Source of the DNA: Flavobacterium sp.
Lineage (GTDB): Bacteria > Bacteroidota > Bacteroidia > Flavobacteriales > Flavobacteriaceae
Direction of reading: 5' to 3'
Length of the DNA stretch: 40,676 nucleotides
Assembly (NCBI RefSeq): GCF_025352015.1
Contig: NZ_JANXUG010000011.1
Coordinates: 1-40,676 of the forward strand
Position numbers and translations under genes: made by a program. Shown piece after piece: positions 17,000 through 24,295 of the stretch (position 1 is its first letter; each line of letters starts with the position of its first letter). The notes under the pieces are model-generated. The model was not told the origin of the DNA. It made no database searches and saw nothing but the letters and a program-made list of their open reading frames with translations.

Positions 17000-18799
17000 T
17001 TAATCTTCATCTTCCTCTTCTTCTTCAAGCAAACCCGAGAAAAGCGAGCGTAATCCATCAACATCAATATTGCAGAATTGCTGTAATTCATCAACCGTAC
17101 CGTGTTCTATAAAATAGTCGGGAACACCGCAAAGAAAGATTTCGTTCACATAATCATTTTTGGCAGAGAATTCTAAAACAGCACTTCCAAATCCACCAGT
17201 GGTCACGCCATCTTCCACTGTAATGATGGTAGAAAATTTATCACAGATTTTGTGTAGTTTCTTTTCATCCAAAGGTTTTACAAAACCAAAATGGTAATGC
17301 GCAAAATGGCCTTCATCCTCAATGCCGCTTAACGCTTGAGTTACATTATCGCCAATGGTTCCTGTAGACAGTATGGCAACATTTTTGCCTTTTTTGAGTT
17401 TTTTGGATTTCCCAATTTCTATCTTTTGAAAGTCGGTTGGCATCTTCCAATCGGCATTTTTTCCTCTTCCTCTCGGATAACGAATCGCAATTGGATTTTT
17501 CAGCCCCAATGAAGCCGTGTATAAAATATTCTGTAACTCCATTTCATCTTTTGGCGCATAAATAAGCATATTCGGAATACAGCGCAAATAGGCTATATCA
17601 AAAACACCGTGATGCGTTGCACCATCTTCGCCAACCAATCCGGCACGGTCCAAACAGAAAATTACCGGTAAGTTTTGTAATGCCACATCGTGAATAACCT
17701 GATCGTAAGCACGTTGTAAAAACGTTGAATAAATGTTGCAGAAAACGACCATTCCCTGCGTTGCCATTCCGGCCGAAAGTGTTACTGCATGTTGTTCGGC
17801 AATACCTACATCAATAGCTCTTTTCGGAAAAGTATCCATCATAAATTTCATCGAACTTCCGCTTGGCATAGCAGGTGTTATGCCAATAATCTTTGAATTG
17901 TTTTTAGCTAATTCAACCAAAGTCAAACCAAAAACATCCTGAAATTTTGGTGGTAGATTTTCAGTTGAGGATTTAATCAATTCTCCAGTTGCGGCATCAA
18001 ATTTTCCCGGGGCATGATATTTTACCTGATCATCTTCTGCTTGTTGCAGACCTTTGCCTTTGGTGGTTATGATGTGCAAAAACTTGGGTCCTTTTACTTT
18101 CTTAAGCCGCTCTAATTCTTTGATTAAAAGTGGTAAATCATGACCGTCAACAGGTCCCGAATAATCAAAATTTAAGGACTTAATCATGTTATTTTGTTTA
18201 GGATTTTTACCTTCTTTAACAGCCGTCAGATAGTTCCTCAACGAACCAACACTAGGGTCAATTCCGATAGCATTATCGTTTAAAATTACCAGCAAATCAA
18301 CATCGGTAACGCCAGCATGATTCAAACCTTCAAACGCCATTCCGCTTGCGATTGATGCATCGCCAATCACCGCAATATGATGTTTGTTTTCGCCTTTCAA
18401 CTGTGAAGCAATCGCCATGCCCAAAGCTGCCGAAATAGACGTAGAAGAATGCCCTACTCCAAATGTATCGTATTCACTTTCGCAGCGTCTAGGAAAGCCA
18501 GAAATCCCGCCCAGCTGGCGGTTTGTATCGAATTTTGTACGACGTTCCGTTAATATTTTATGTCCGTAAGCCTGATGTCCCACATCCCAAACCAATAAAT
18601 CATTCGGCGTATCAAAAGCATAATGTAAGGCAATAGTCAGCTCAACAACACCAAGAGATGCGCCAAGATGACCTTCTTTTACAGAAACAATTGCAATGAT
18701 AAAATCACGCAATTCTTTTGCCAGTTGAGGCAATTGCGAAACGGTTAATTTTCGTAAATCAGCTGGATTATTGATGTGTTCGAGTAAATTTTTTGACAT
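17000..18799 (-). CDS. dxs: 1-deoxy-D-xylulose-5-phosphate synthase
   Basis: A ThDP enzyme joining pyruvate and glyceraldehyde 3-phosphate, the entry to the MEP isoprenoid pathway. ThDP/Mg motif: IGDASIASGMAF (from residue 145) through LNDNAIGI (173-180). The catalytic Glu335 is in GIAEQHAVT. The Tkt-like pyrimidine domain has DRAGLVGEDGATHHGVFD, and a C-terminal transketolase domain follows. At 599 residues it is slightly shorter than the E. coli enzyme and ends in an acidic EEEEEDED tail. The motif reads GDA rather than GDG. A -7 box only 4 nt upstream of the ATG suggests a near-leaderless mRNA. Confidence 0.96.
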   Translation of the reverse strand: MSKNLLEHINNPADLRKLTVSQLPQLAKELRDFIIAIVSVKEGHLGASLGVVELTIALHYAFDTPNDLLVWDVGHQAYGHKILTERRTKFDTNRQLGGISGFPRRCESEYDTFGVGHSSTSISAALGMAIASQLKGENKHHIAVIGDASIASGMAFEGLNHAGVTDVDLLVILNDNAIGIDPSVGSLRNYLTAVKEGKNPKQNNMIKSLNFDYSGPVDGHDLPLLIKELERLKKVKGPKFLHIITTKGKGLQQAEDDQVKYHAPGKFDAATGELIKSSTENLPPKFQDVFGLTLVELAKNNSKIIGITPAMPSGSSMKFMMDTFPKRAIDVGIAEQHAVTLSAGMATQGMVVFCNIYSTFLQRAYDQVIHDVALQNLPVIFCLDRAGLVGEDGATHHGVFDIAYLRCIPNMLIYAPKDEMELQNILYTASLGLKNPIAIRYPRGRGKNADWKMPTDFQKIEIGKSKKLKKGKNVAILSTGTIGDNVTQALSGIEDEGHFAHYHFGFVKPLDEKKLHKICDKFSTIITVEDGVTTGGFGSAVLEFSAKNDYVNEIFLCGVPDYFIEHGTVDELQQFCNIDVDGLRSLFSGLLEEEEEDED

Positions 18800-18803
18800 G
18801 CAA

Positions 18804-18811
18804 CAAAGGTA
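18804..18811 (-). promoter_or_regulatory. -7 element of dxs (TACCTTTG)
   Basis: On the minus strand TACCTTTG matches TAnnTTTG, and its last G is separated from the dxs ATG (18799-18797) by four bases. Transcription from it would start at or within a few bases of the start codon. No -33 TTG was recognised at standard spacing. Confidence 0.5.
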
Positions 18812-18824
18812 CGAATTGAAATTG

Positions 18825-18832
18825 TACTTTTG
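18825..18832 (+). promoter_or_regulatory. -7 element of tadA (TACTTTTG)
   Basis: Matches TAnnTTTG and ends four bases before the ATG at 18837, again predicting an almost leaderless transcript. It diverges from the dxs -7 element, 13 bp away. Confidence 0.5.
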
Positions 18833-18836
18833 TTTT

Positions 18837-19280
18837 ATGGAAAATCATTTCACCGACGAATATTTTATGAGAAAAGCGTTGCAAGAAGCCGAAGTAGCTT
18901 TCAATAAAGGCGAAATTCCCGTGGGTGCCATAATTGTAATCGATGATAAAATCATTGCCAAAACACATAATCTTACCGAAAGGCTCAATGATGTCACGGC
19001 TCATGCCGAAATGCAAGCCATCACTTCGGCAGCGAATTTTATAGGAGGAAAATATTTAAAAGGATGCACTTTGTACGTCACTTTAGAACCTTGCCAAATG
19101 TGTGCTGGTGCTTTGTATTGGAGCCAAATCTCTAAAATAGTTTTCGGTGCTTCCGATGATCTGCGTGGCTTCGAAACTTTAGGAACAACAATTCATCCAA
19201 AAACTCAAGTAATTCATGGTGTTTTAGCCAATGAATGCTCGGATTTGATGCTTCGGTTTTTTGCTTTCAAAAGAAAATAA
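18837..19280 (+). CDS. tadA: Nucleoside deaminase, tRNA adenosine(34) deaminase type
   Basis: 147 residues from ATG 18837. The frame opens upstream at 18771, but that would overlap dxs and precede the promoter. The zinc site is clear: AHAEMQAI gives the His ligand and catalytic Glu, and LEPCQMCAGAL gives the PCxxC ligands. The closely following ALYWSQISKIVFGASD block is typical of TadA, which converts A34 to inosine in tRNA-Arg(ACG); guanine deaminase-like relatives are the main alternative. Divergent from dxs. Confidence 0.87.
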   Translation: MENHFTDEYFMRKALQEAEVAFNKGEIPVGAIIVIDDKIIAKTHNLTERLNDVTAHAEMQAITSAANFIGGKYLKGCTLYVTLEPCQMCAGALYWSQISKIVFGASDDLRGFETLGTTIHPKTQVIHGVLANECSDLMLRFFAFKRK

Positions 19281-19318
19281 ATTTATACTAATAATAGCTT
19301 TTTTGCGTTATATACTAA

Positions 19319-20083
19319 ATGAATAACAATATGGAAAAAATTAAGTCTTCAATAATTATTGGCATCGCCATAATAATCACCGCATGGTTTTTGGGAAAAT
19401 CATTTCAAAACCGAAACAAAAACCTTGACTCCATTACGGTAATCGGTTTAGGAACTAAAGATTTTGTTTCGGATGACATTCTTTGGTCAGGAAGTTTCAC
19501 CACCAATAGCATTGATATTAAAACTGCTTATAATAAAATTGTTTCCGACCAAAAAATCGTTGCTGATTTCTTTACCAATAAAGGTTTTAAACCAACTGAA
19601 TTTAATTTTGGAGCTGTAAATTTTGAAAAGAAATTCAGAGAAGTACGCAATGAAAACAGCGGAAATCAAACTCGGTATGAACAAGTTTTTGATGGTTTCA
19701 AAGCCACCCAAACTGTCACTTTTTCTGCTAAAATGAATCCAGATTTAATGAAACGAATTGAAAATGTATCAAGTAAAACCTCTGAACTGGTCAATTCCGG
19801 AATTGAATTGTCATCAAATAGCATTCAGTATACGTTCTCAGATTTACCAAGTTTAAAACAAAGCCTGATAGAAAAAGCCACTAAAGATGCTAACGAACGT
19901 GCTTCAAAAATTGTAAAAACAGCAAACGGAAATTTAGGAAAACTTAAACGTGCCAGCATGGGTGTTTTTCAAATAACTGGGCAAGGTTCCACCGAGGATG
20001 ATAGCTATGGAGGCATCAATGATACTTTTAGCAAAAACAAAACCGCCCGAATTACCGTAAGGTTAGAATACGAACTGGATTAA
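19319..20083 (+). CDS. SIMPL domain (DUF541) membrane-anchored protein
   Basis: 254 residues. One N-terminal hydrophobic segment (about 10-26, SSIIIGIAIIITAWFLG) acts as a signal anchor, leaving the rest in the periplasm. The body has the SIMPL pattern: SITVIGLGTKDFVSDDI, the central VNSGIELSSNSIQYTF, then KDANERASKIVKTANGNLGK and the closing ITVRLEYELD. Some relatives have been linked to oxidative-stress protection or signalling, but the biochemical role is unknown. It follows tadA by 38 bp and may be cotranscribed. An in-frame ATG four codons later is an equally good start. Confidence 0.83.
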   Translation: MNNNMEKIKSSIIIGIAIIITAWFLGKSFQNRNKNLDSITVIGLGTKDFVSDDILWSGSFTTNSIDIKTAYNKIVSDQKIVADFFTNKGFKPTEFNFGAVNFEKKFREVRNENSGNQTRYEQVFDGFKATQTVTFSAKMNPDLMKRIENVSSKTSELVNSGIELSSNSIQYTFSDLPSLKQSLIEKATKDANERASKIVKTANGNLGKLKRASMGVFQITGQGSTEDDSYGGINDTFSKNKTARITVRLEYELD

Positions 20084-20190
20084 AATTAAAGTAAGACAAG
20101 ATAAAATCAGGGTTTTTTAATTTAGTATTACTACGTTTAAATATAAATCAAATACTAATTTGAATAGAATTTATTTATTTTAAAACTCAA

Positions 20191-20912
20191 TTAATCAAAT
20201 AAGGTTTTTTTAATTTCCTCAAAAACAGGAAGACTTAAATTTATAACTTCTTCATCATAAATATTTTCATCATAAATTAAACTAGTTTGTTGAATTTCTT
20301 CAAAATCAATTTTATGAATGAAATCTACAAGTTTATTAAGTTCTTTTTCGGTATAATTAAACCAATTTGTTGACCAAATTCTATGAAATTTAAATCCTTG
20401 CAACTCTAGACGATATTGTCTAAACATACCCCATGCGTATGCTTCGTTATTACTATGGTATTTGGCTCCGTCACTTTCTATCGCGATGGTAGGCTTGCCA
20501 GTAAGTTTTGATTTAACCACTAAATCAATTCTAAAACCACCCATCCTATATTGTTGTTGAAGTCTTTCTTGACCTATTCTAAAGGCCAAATAAATAAAGG
20601 TGCCTTTATTATATTTTTTGGGTCACTTTTGGAAGGCATAACCAACAATGGAAAACCAAAACTAAAAGTTTTTATACCATGCACTTTATAGTTATCTTCA
20701 TTTTCAATATTTAGAAAATTTAATCTATTTGATAATAATCCTAATCGTTTTTGTTCATCATTAGAAATTGAAATAATATCAATTTCATCAAAAGAAATCT
20801 TAAATTCAAAACAGGACTTTGTAAAAAGTAATTCTAGAAAAGACTCTGCTAATTGGGGTTTTAGGTAGTCCAAATTAGATAAATCAATACGGGTTGCAAA
20901 TCGGACGGGCAA
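20191..20912 (-). pseudogene. Remnant of a large SF1 helicase with C-terminal DUF559/MTES_1575-type nuclease
   Basis: Two frames overlap around 20574-20589. The upstream one (20574-20912) encodes about 112 residues (FATRIDLSNLDYLK ... GIKTFSFGFPLLVMPS) that I match to the N-terminus of large DUF4011-like AAA helicases; it has no ATG in frame and a TAG just upstream. The downstream one (20191-20589) encodes the C-terminal nuclease domain: GGFRIDLVVKSKLTGKPTIA, ESDGAKYHS and FHRIWSTNWF, typical of Vsr-like restriction endonuclease folds. The helicase core of a protein expected to exceed 1000 residues is missing and the ends join out of frame, so this is an internal-deletion pseudogene. The nuclease-only fragment could in principle be made from the TTG at 20587-20589. 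Confidence 0.72.
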
Positions 20913-21559
20913 TGCATTAAGATGTATAGACTATATGTTGCCACCTTTTAATTTATCTCTTAATACCTTTAAAAATATTAAATCAGCCACATCCTTTCTT
21001 ATTATTCTTGTTTAACCAATCGTCCAATTTATAAAATTATTTTTTATTAGCTATAAGAAAATATAACATATGAAACCAAATCGTAGAGTTTAATACATCC
21101 CGCTATTACAAGAATCTCGCTATTAATAAAGATCAAACATAAACCCCACAAATCCCTTTACAACGTATTTACATAACTACAGCAGAATTCTTCAACTCTG
21201 TTTCACATTCTTAAATGCTTGTTAAGTAGTATCCAATAAGCAATCCGTAATTTTTACAATTTATTTCGTGTTTGTCAATATTCATTCCGTATTATATAAA
21301 TTAAATTTCGCATTATTACATATGCATTTCACATATTGTTTACTATATTTCGTATTATTACATATTCGTTTCACATTATAAATAATTTATTTTGTATTAA
21401 ACATATTTAATTTCGCATTTTTACATGACAATTTAACATTATTAAATATGCATTTCATAGTATAGAGTATTTGTTTCGTATATTAGCATAAATGTTTATT
21501 TATTTTGATAAATTTTTATAATTTTATAAAACATAAAACAACAATAAAAACACAACACT
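20913..21559. other. 647-bp non-coding region between the helicase remnant and the HTH gene
   Basis: No credible gene. The part from 21201 to 21494 is the 21-nt array, and related but diverged units occur at about 21098 and 21115 (TCCCGC and TCTCGC starts). A segment at 21159-21179 shares the TACATA part of the unit in register. The 65 bp between the array and the HTH start codon are AT-rich, with TTATTTTG near 21500 as an imperfect -7 box. Confidence 0.7.
21201..21494 (+). repeat. Array of 14 degenerate 21-nt direct repeats (TTTCRYATT + 12 nt)
   Basis: Units start at 21201 and every 21 nt to 21474, with no insertion or deletion over 294 bp. Across the 14 units, position 1 is T in 13, position 2 T in 14, position 3 T in 11, position 4 C in 11, position 5 a purine in 14, position 6 a pyrimidine in 14, position 7 A in 13, position 8 T in 11 and position 9 T in 12. 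The other 12 bases are AT-rich and looser, often ATTACATAT. The period is two turns of B-DNA. The array lies in the divergent region between the helicase-nuclease remnant and the HTH gene, ending 65 bp before the latter. Confidence 0.85.
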
Positions 21560-21907
21560 ATGATATACTTTAACGTCGCCGAAGTTTGTAAAACACGTCA
21601 AATAGAAAGACCATTCACTTTCCTAGTAAAAGCAGGTTTTTCTGCGCATGTTGCCAATGACATTCTCAATAGTAATTCCCGTTCCATTCGTTTAAACCAC
21701 ATCCAAAAACTTTGCGAAATCCTTTACTGCGAACCAAATGACCTTTTCGCATACAAACCAAATGATACTAATAAATTACAGGAAACACATCCGTTGAATA
21801 AACTCCTTCCAAAACAATCAGACTTCGATTGGAGTCAGACCATGAAAACAATTCCGTTGGAACAAATAAAAGAAATTGCAGAATTATTAAAGAAATCAAA
21901 AATATGA
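21560..21907 (+). CDS. Small HTH (Cro/CI, HTH_26-like) DNA-binding protein
   Basis: 115 residues. Residues 1-70 form a helix-turn-helix of the HTH_26 kind: FNVAEVCKTRQIERPFTFLV, then AGFSAHVANDILNSNSRSIR as turn and recognition helix, and LNHIQKLCEILYCEPNDLFAY. The rest is a short linker and a C-terminal helix (LEQIKEIAELLKKSKI). Such proteins act as transcription or plasmid-type regulators. The 294-bp array of 21-nt repeats immediately upstream is an obvious candidate binding region, so autoregulation or control of the divergent, now broken, helicase-nuclease gene is likely but unproven. A bidirectional terminator separates it from RNase G. Confidence 0.82.
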   Translation: MIYFNVAEVCKTRQIERPFTFLVKAGFSAHVANDILNSNSRSIRLNHIQKLCEILYCEPNDLFAYKPNDTNKLQETHPLNKLLPKQSDFDWSQTMKTIPLEQIKEIAELLKKSKI

Positions 21908-21961
21908 AAATCAAAAAACAAAACTAAAATTAACCAGAACCATTTCAAAAAAAACCAAAAA

Positions 21962-21989
21962 AAACCGCCAATCTAATGAATGGCGGTTT
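21962..21989. terminator. Bidirectional rho-independent terminator
   Basis: AAACCGCCA and TGGCGGTTT pair across a 10-nt loop. T-residues follow on the plus strand, and a long A-run on the left gives a T-run for the minus strand. It serves both the HTH gene and the convergent RNase G gene. Confidence 0.85.
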
Positions 21990-21992
21990 GTT

Positions 21993-23537
21993 TTATTCCT
22001 TAATTTTATTCCCTTGACTGTCAAAGAAATGATATTCTAAATACGTGTAAGCGTCACGTGGTATGATTTTCACCCACTTTTTATGTTCAAAAAACCATTT
22101 TGAACGTAATGATGGAAAACCTTTTTTAAGGTAAGCTGCCACAAACGGATGAACATTTAGTTTTACTTTCTTGTGGTCTTTGGCAATTTTTTCAAGCGAG
22201 TGCCCAATCTTATCAATAATCTGAATCGGAGCGTCAACATCACTCATCAAGTTATTAGGATTTTCCTCTCTTGTTTCTATGTTTACTTCTGGTCTTACTC
22301 TTTGTCTAGTAATTTGAACTAATCCAAACTTACTTGGCGGTAAGATTTTGTGTTTCGCTTTATCATCGCTCATCTCATCTCGCAGAAAATTGAACAAAAC
22401 CTGACGATTGTCAGGATCTTTCATATCAATAAAATCGACAACGATGATTCCGCCCATATCTCTAAGACGTAATTGTCTTGCGATTTCTGCTGCGGCTATC
22501 ATATTTACTTCCATGGCAGTATCTTCCTGATTATTGGCTTTGTTAGAACGGTTGCCACTATTCACGTCAATAACGTGTAAAGCTTCGGTATGTTCTATGA
22601 TCAAATAGGCGCCTTTACTCATCGATACTGTTCTGCCAAACGAAGTCTTTATCTGTCGCTCAATATGATATTTTTCAAACAATGGGGTATCTTTTGATTG
22701 ATAAAACTTAACAATTTTTTGTTTATCTGGAGCTATTTCGGCTAAATAGTCCTTTGTTTCTTGATACAACTCTTCATCATCAATTTGAACACTGGTAAAA
22801 GTGTCATTAAATACATCTCTAAGTATGGATGAAGCTTTGTTAAGCTCTCCCAACACTTTCGACGGATGATGTGCAGTTGGTAATTTTTTACTCATTGCAG
22901 TCCATCTATTCATTAAGTTCTGCAAATCTTTTTCTAATTCGGCTATGTTTTTGCCTTCGGCTACTGTTCTTACAATAACACCAAAACCTTTTTGCTTGAT
23001 AGATTGTACTATTTTTTTAAGACGGTCTTTTTCTTCTTTCGATTCTATTTTTTGTGAAACAGAAACGCGATCAGAAAAAGGCACTAAAACTAAAAATCGT
23101 CCAGCGAATGATAGCTCACAGCTTATTCTTGGTCCTTTTGTAGAAATAGGTTCTTTAACTACTTGTACTAATATTGATTGGTTGGCGTTCAGTATATCTG
23201 CAACGGCACCATTTTTATCAATTTCTTTCTCAAACTGAAAGTTTTTTAGGGAGAAATCTTTTAGTTTACCTGCGCTTACAAGTTTTATGAATTTCAAATA
23301 AGAGGCAAAACTTGGACCTAAATCTTGATAATGTAAAAAGGCATCTTTTTCGTAGCCCACGTTTACAAAAGCAGCATTTAGTCCTGCTACAGGCTTCCTG
23401 ATTTTGGCAATAAAAATATCGCCAACCTGAAAGTTACTTGTTTCTTCTTGTTTGTGTAATTCAATTAGTTTTCCATCTTTTAATAAGGCAAAATCTACAG
23501 CGTCAGCACTAGATCTGATGATTAGTTCTTTATTCAC
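21993..23537 (-). CDS. rng: Ribonuclease E/G family endoribonuclease (RNase G)
   Basis: An endonuclease for rRNA maturation and mRNA decay. From a GTG at 23535-23537 it has 514 residues and begins VNKELIIRSSADAVDFALLK, as expected for the Bacteroidota protein. A longer TTG start at 23582 would translate heptamer repeats and is less likely. Domains in order: an N-terminal S1-like region (FQVGDIFIAKIRKPVAGLNA and AFVNVGYEKDAFLHY); the DNase-I-like catalytic part with the metal-binding Asp in HVIDVNSGNRS and the second in IIVVDFIDM; and the ITRQRVRP segment where RNase E has its zinc link. It lacks the long C-terminal scaffold of RNase E. Confidence 0.93.
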   Translation of the reverse strand: MNKELIIRSSADAVDFALLKDGKLIELHKQEETSNFQVGDIFIAKIRKPVAGLNAAFVNVGYEKDAFLHYQDLGPSFASYLKFIKLVSAGKLKDFSLKNFQFEKEIDKNGAVADILNANQSILVQVVKEPISTKGPRISCELSFAGRFLVLVPFSDRVSVSQKIESKEEKDRLKKIVQSIKQKGFGVIVRTVAEGKNIAELEKDLQNLMNRWTAMSKKLPTAHHPSKVLGELNKASSILRDVFNDTFTSVQIDDEELYQETKDYLAEIAPDKQKIVKFYQSKDTPLFEKYHIERQIKTSFGRTVSMSKGAYLIIEHTEALHVIDVNSGNRSNKANNQEDTAMEVNMIAAAEIARQLRLRDMGGIIVVDFIDMKDPDNRQVLFNFLRDEMSDDKAKHKILPPSKFGLVQITRQRVRPEVNIETREENPNNLMSDVDAPIQIIDKIGHSLEKIAKDHKKVKLNVHPFVAAYLKKGFPSLRSKWFFEHKKWVKIIPRDAYTYLEYHFFDSQGNKIKE

Positions 23538-23563
23538 TTTGTAAATTTTTATCCAAACTTCTT

Positions 23564-23631
23564 GGCAATAGGCAATAGGCAATAGGCAGTAGGCGAAAAA
23601 GCTTATGGCTCATGGCTCATGGCTTATAGCT
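23564..23631. repeat. Two runs of 7-nt tandem repeats upstream of rng
   Basis: GGCAATA occurs three times from 23564, then GGCAGTA and GGC. After 10 other bases, ATGGCTC occurs twice from 23605, then ATGGCTT and ATAGCT. Both runs share a seven-base period and lie in the presumed 5' leader of rng. Confidence 0.85.
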
Positions 23632-23720
23632 AATTGTAAGGATGGATTAAACATTTTTAAACAGGTATTGTTTTTACCCGGCGAAATCTCTCGATTTCAA
23701 TTTCAATGAACGTTTTCAAA

Positions 23721-23748
23721 AAAAAGAAAAGTAGTTTATACTACTTTT
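23721..23748 (-). terminator. Terminator of the small basic protein gene (minus strand)
   Basis: On the minus strand AAAAGTAG and CTACTTTT pair across a 6-nt loop and are followed by a T-rich run. The upstream arm includes the stop codon of the 30-residue gene. Confidence 0.7.
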
Positions 23749-23833
23749 TCTTTTTGTGACGGTTAGCTCTCGCACGTTTTTTACGTTTGTGCGTGGCTAC
23801 CTTATGTCTTTTTCTTTTTTTACCACTTGGCAT
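23741..23833 (-). CDS. 30-residue highly basic conserved small protein
   Basis: The frame ATG to TAG encodes MPSGKKRKRHKVATHKRKKR and then ARANRHKKKK. More than half of its residues are Lys, Arg or His, with no acidic residue, as in small ribosomal proteins. I recall near-identical short proteins between HU and RNase G in other Flavobacteriia, usually left as hypothetical. A ribosomal or rRNA-binding role is inferred from composition, its place next to rng and HU, and its own terminator. It starts 34 bp after the HU stop and is likely cotranscribed. It is short enough to be missed by gene finders. Confidence 0.72.
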   Translation of the reverse strand: MPSGKKRKRHKVATHKRKKRARANRHKKKK

Positions 23834-23867
23834 ACAATGTAGTTTTTTGGTTATTAATAAATAAGTT

Positions 23868-24161
23868 TTATACTGGTACTTCAGTATTTGTTTTTATTGC
23901 CTCTACGAATACTTTTGCAGGTTTAAATGCAGGAATATTATGTGCAGGAATTTTGATAGTTGTATTTTTTGAAATGTTTCTTCCTGTTTTTTCAGCTCTT
24001 GTTTTGATAATAAAACTTCCAAAACCTCTCAAGTAAACATTATCACCAGTTTCTAATGAAGTTTTTACTTCTTCCATAAACGCTTCAACTACTGCTTGAA
24101 CATCTCCTTTTTCAAGTCCTAATTTTTCTGAAATCTTTGCTACGATATCTGCTTTCGTCAT
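23868..24161 (-). CDS. HU family nucleoid DNA-binding protein
   Basis: 97 residues, the usual HU/IHF length. The alpha-helical dimerisation region MTKADIVAKISEKLGLEKGD is followed by the saddle and DNA-binding arm: the GFGSFIIKTRAEKTGRNI motif with the family-typical RGFGSF and GRN signature, then IPAHNIPAFKPAK with the intercalating Pro. It binds and bends chromosomal DNA non-specifically. It has the clearest promoter in this part of the window (24205-24236) and probably drives the 30-residue gene as well. Confidence 0.95.
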   Translation of the reverse strand: MTKADIVAKISEKLGLEKGDVQAVVEAFMEEVKTSLETGDNVYLRGFGSFIIKTRAEKTGRNISKNTTIKIPAHNIPAFKPAKVFVEAIKTNTEVPV

Positions 24162-24204
24162 TTTCTTTCGTATTTTATATTGTTATGTATTTTTTTTGAG
24201 GTTG

Positions 24205-24236
24205 CAAATATAGGAATTAAAAAAACAATATTTCAA
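24205..24236 (-). promoter_or_regulatory. Full Bacteroidota promoter of the HU gene
   Basis: Read on the minus strand: TTG at 24236-24234, a 21-nt spacer, then TATATTTG at 24212-24205. Both boxes and the spacing fit the Bacteroidota consensus, and the -7 lies 43 nt upstream of the ATG. Confidence 0.8.
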
Positions 24237-24270
24237 GCATAATCTATTAAAATTTAATCACATAAAGATT

Positions 24271-24278
24271 TATTTTTG
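24271..24278 (+). promoter_or_regulatory. -7 element of mutY (TATTTTTG)
   Basis: Matches TAnnTTTG and ends 17 nt before the mutY ATG. It is divergent from the HU promoter. No clear TTG -33 at standard spacing. Confidence 0.55.
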
Positions 24279-24295
24279 CAAACTACATTTTAGCT

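Noticed and set aside
21201..21494. CRISPR array
   Set aside because: Units are only 21 nt, follow each other without unique spacers, are degenerate, and no cas gene is nearby.
21201..21494. Plasmid replication origin with iterons
   Set aside because: Period and neighbouring HTH gene are suggestive, but there is no Rep protein, partition ATPase or integrase in the window, and flanks are chromosomal housekeeping genes.
23538..23582. N-terminal extension of RNase G through the heptamer repeats
   Set aside because: The conserved protein begins at VNKELII; the extension translates a microsatellite.
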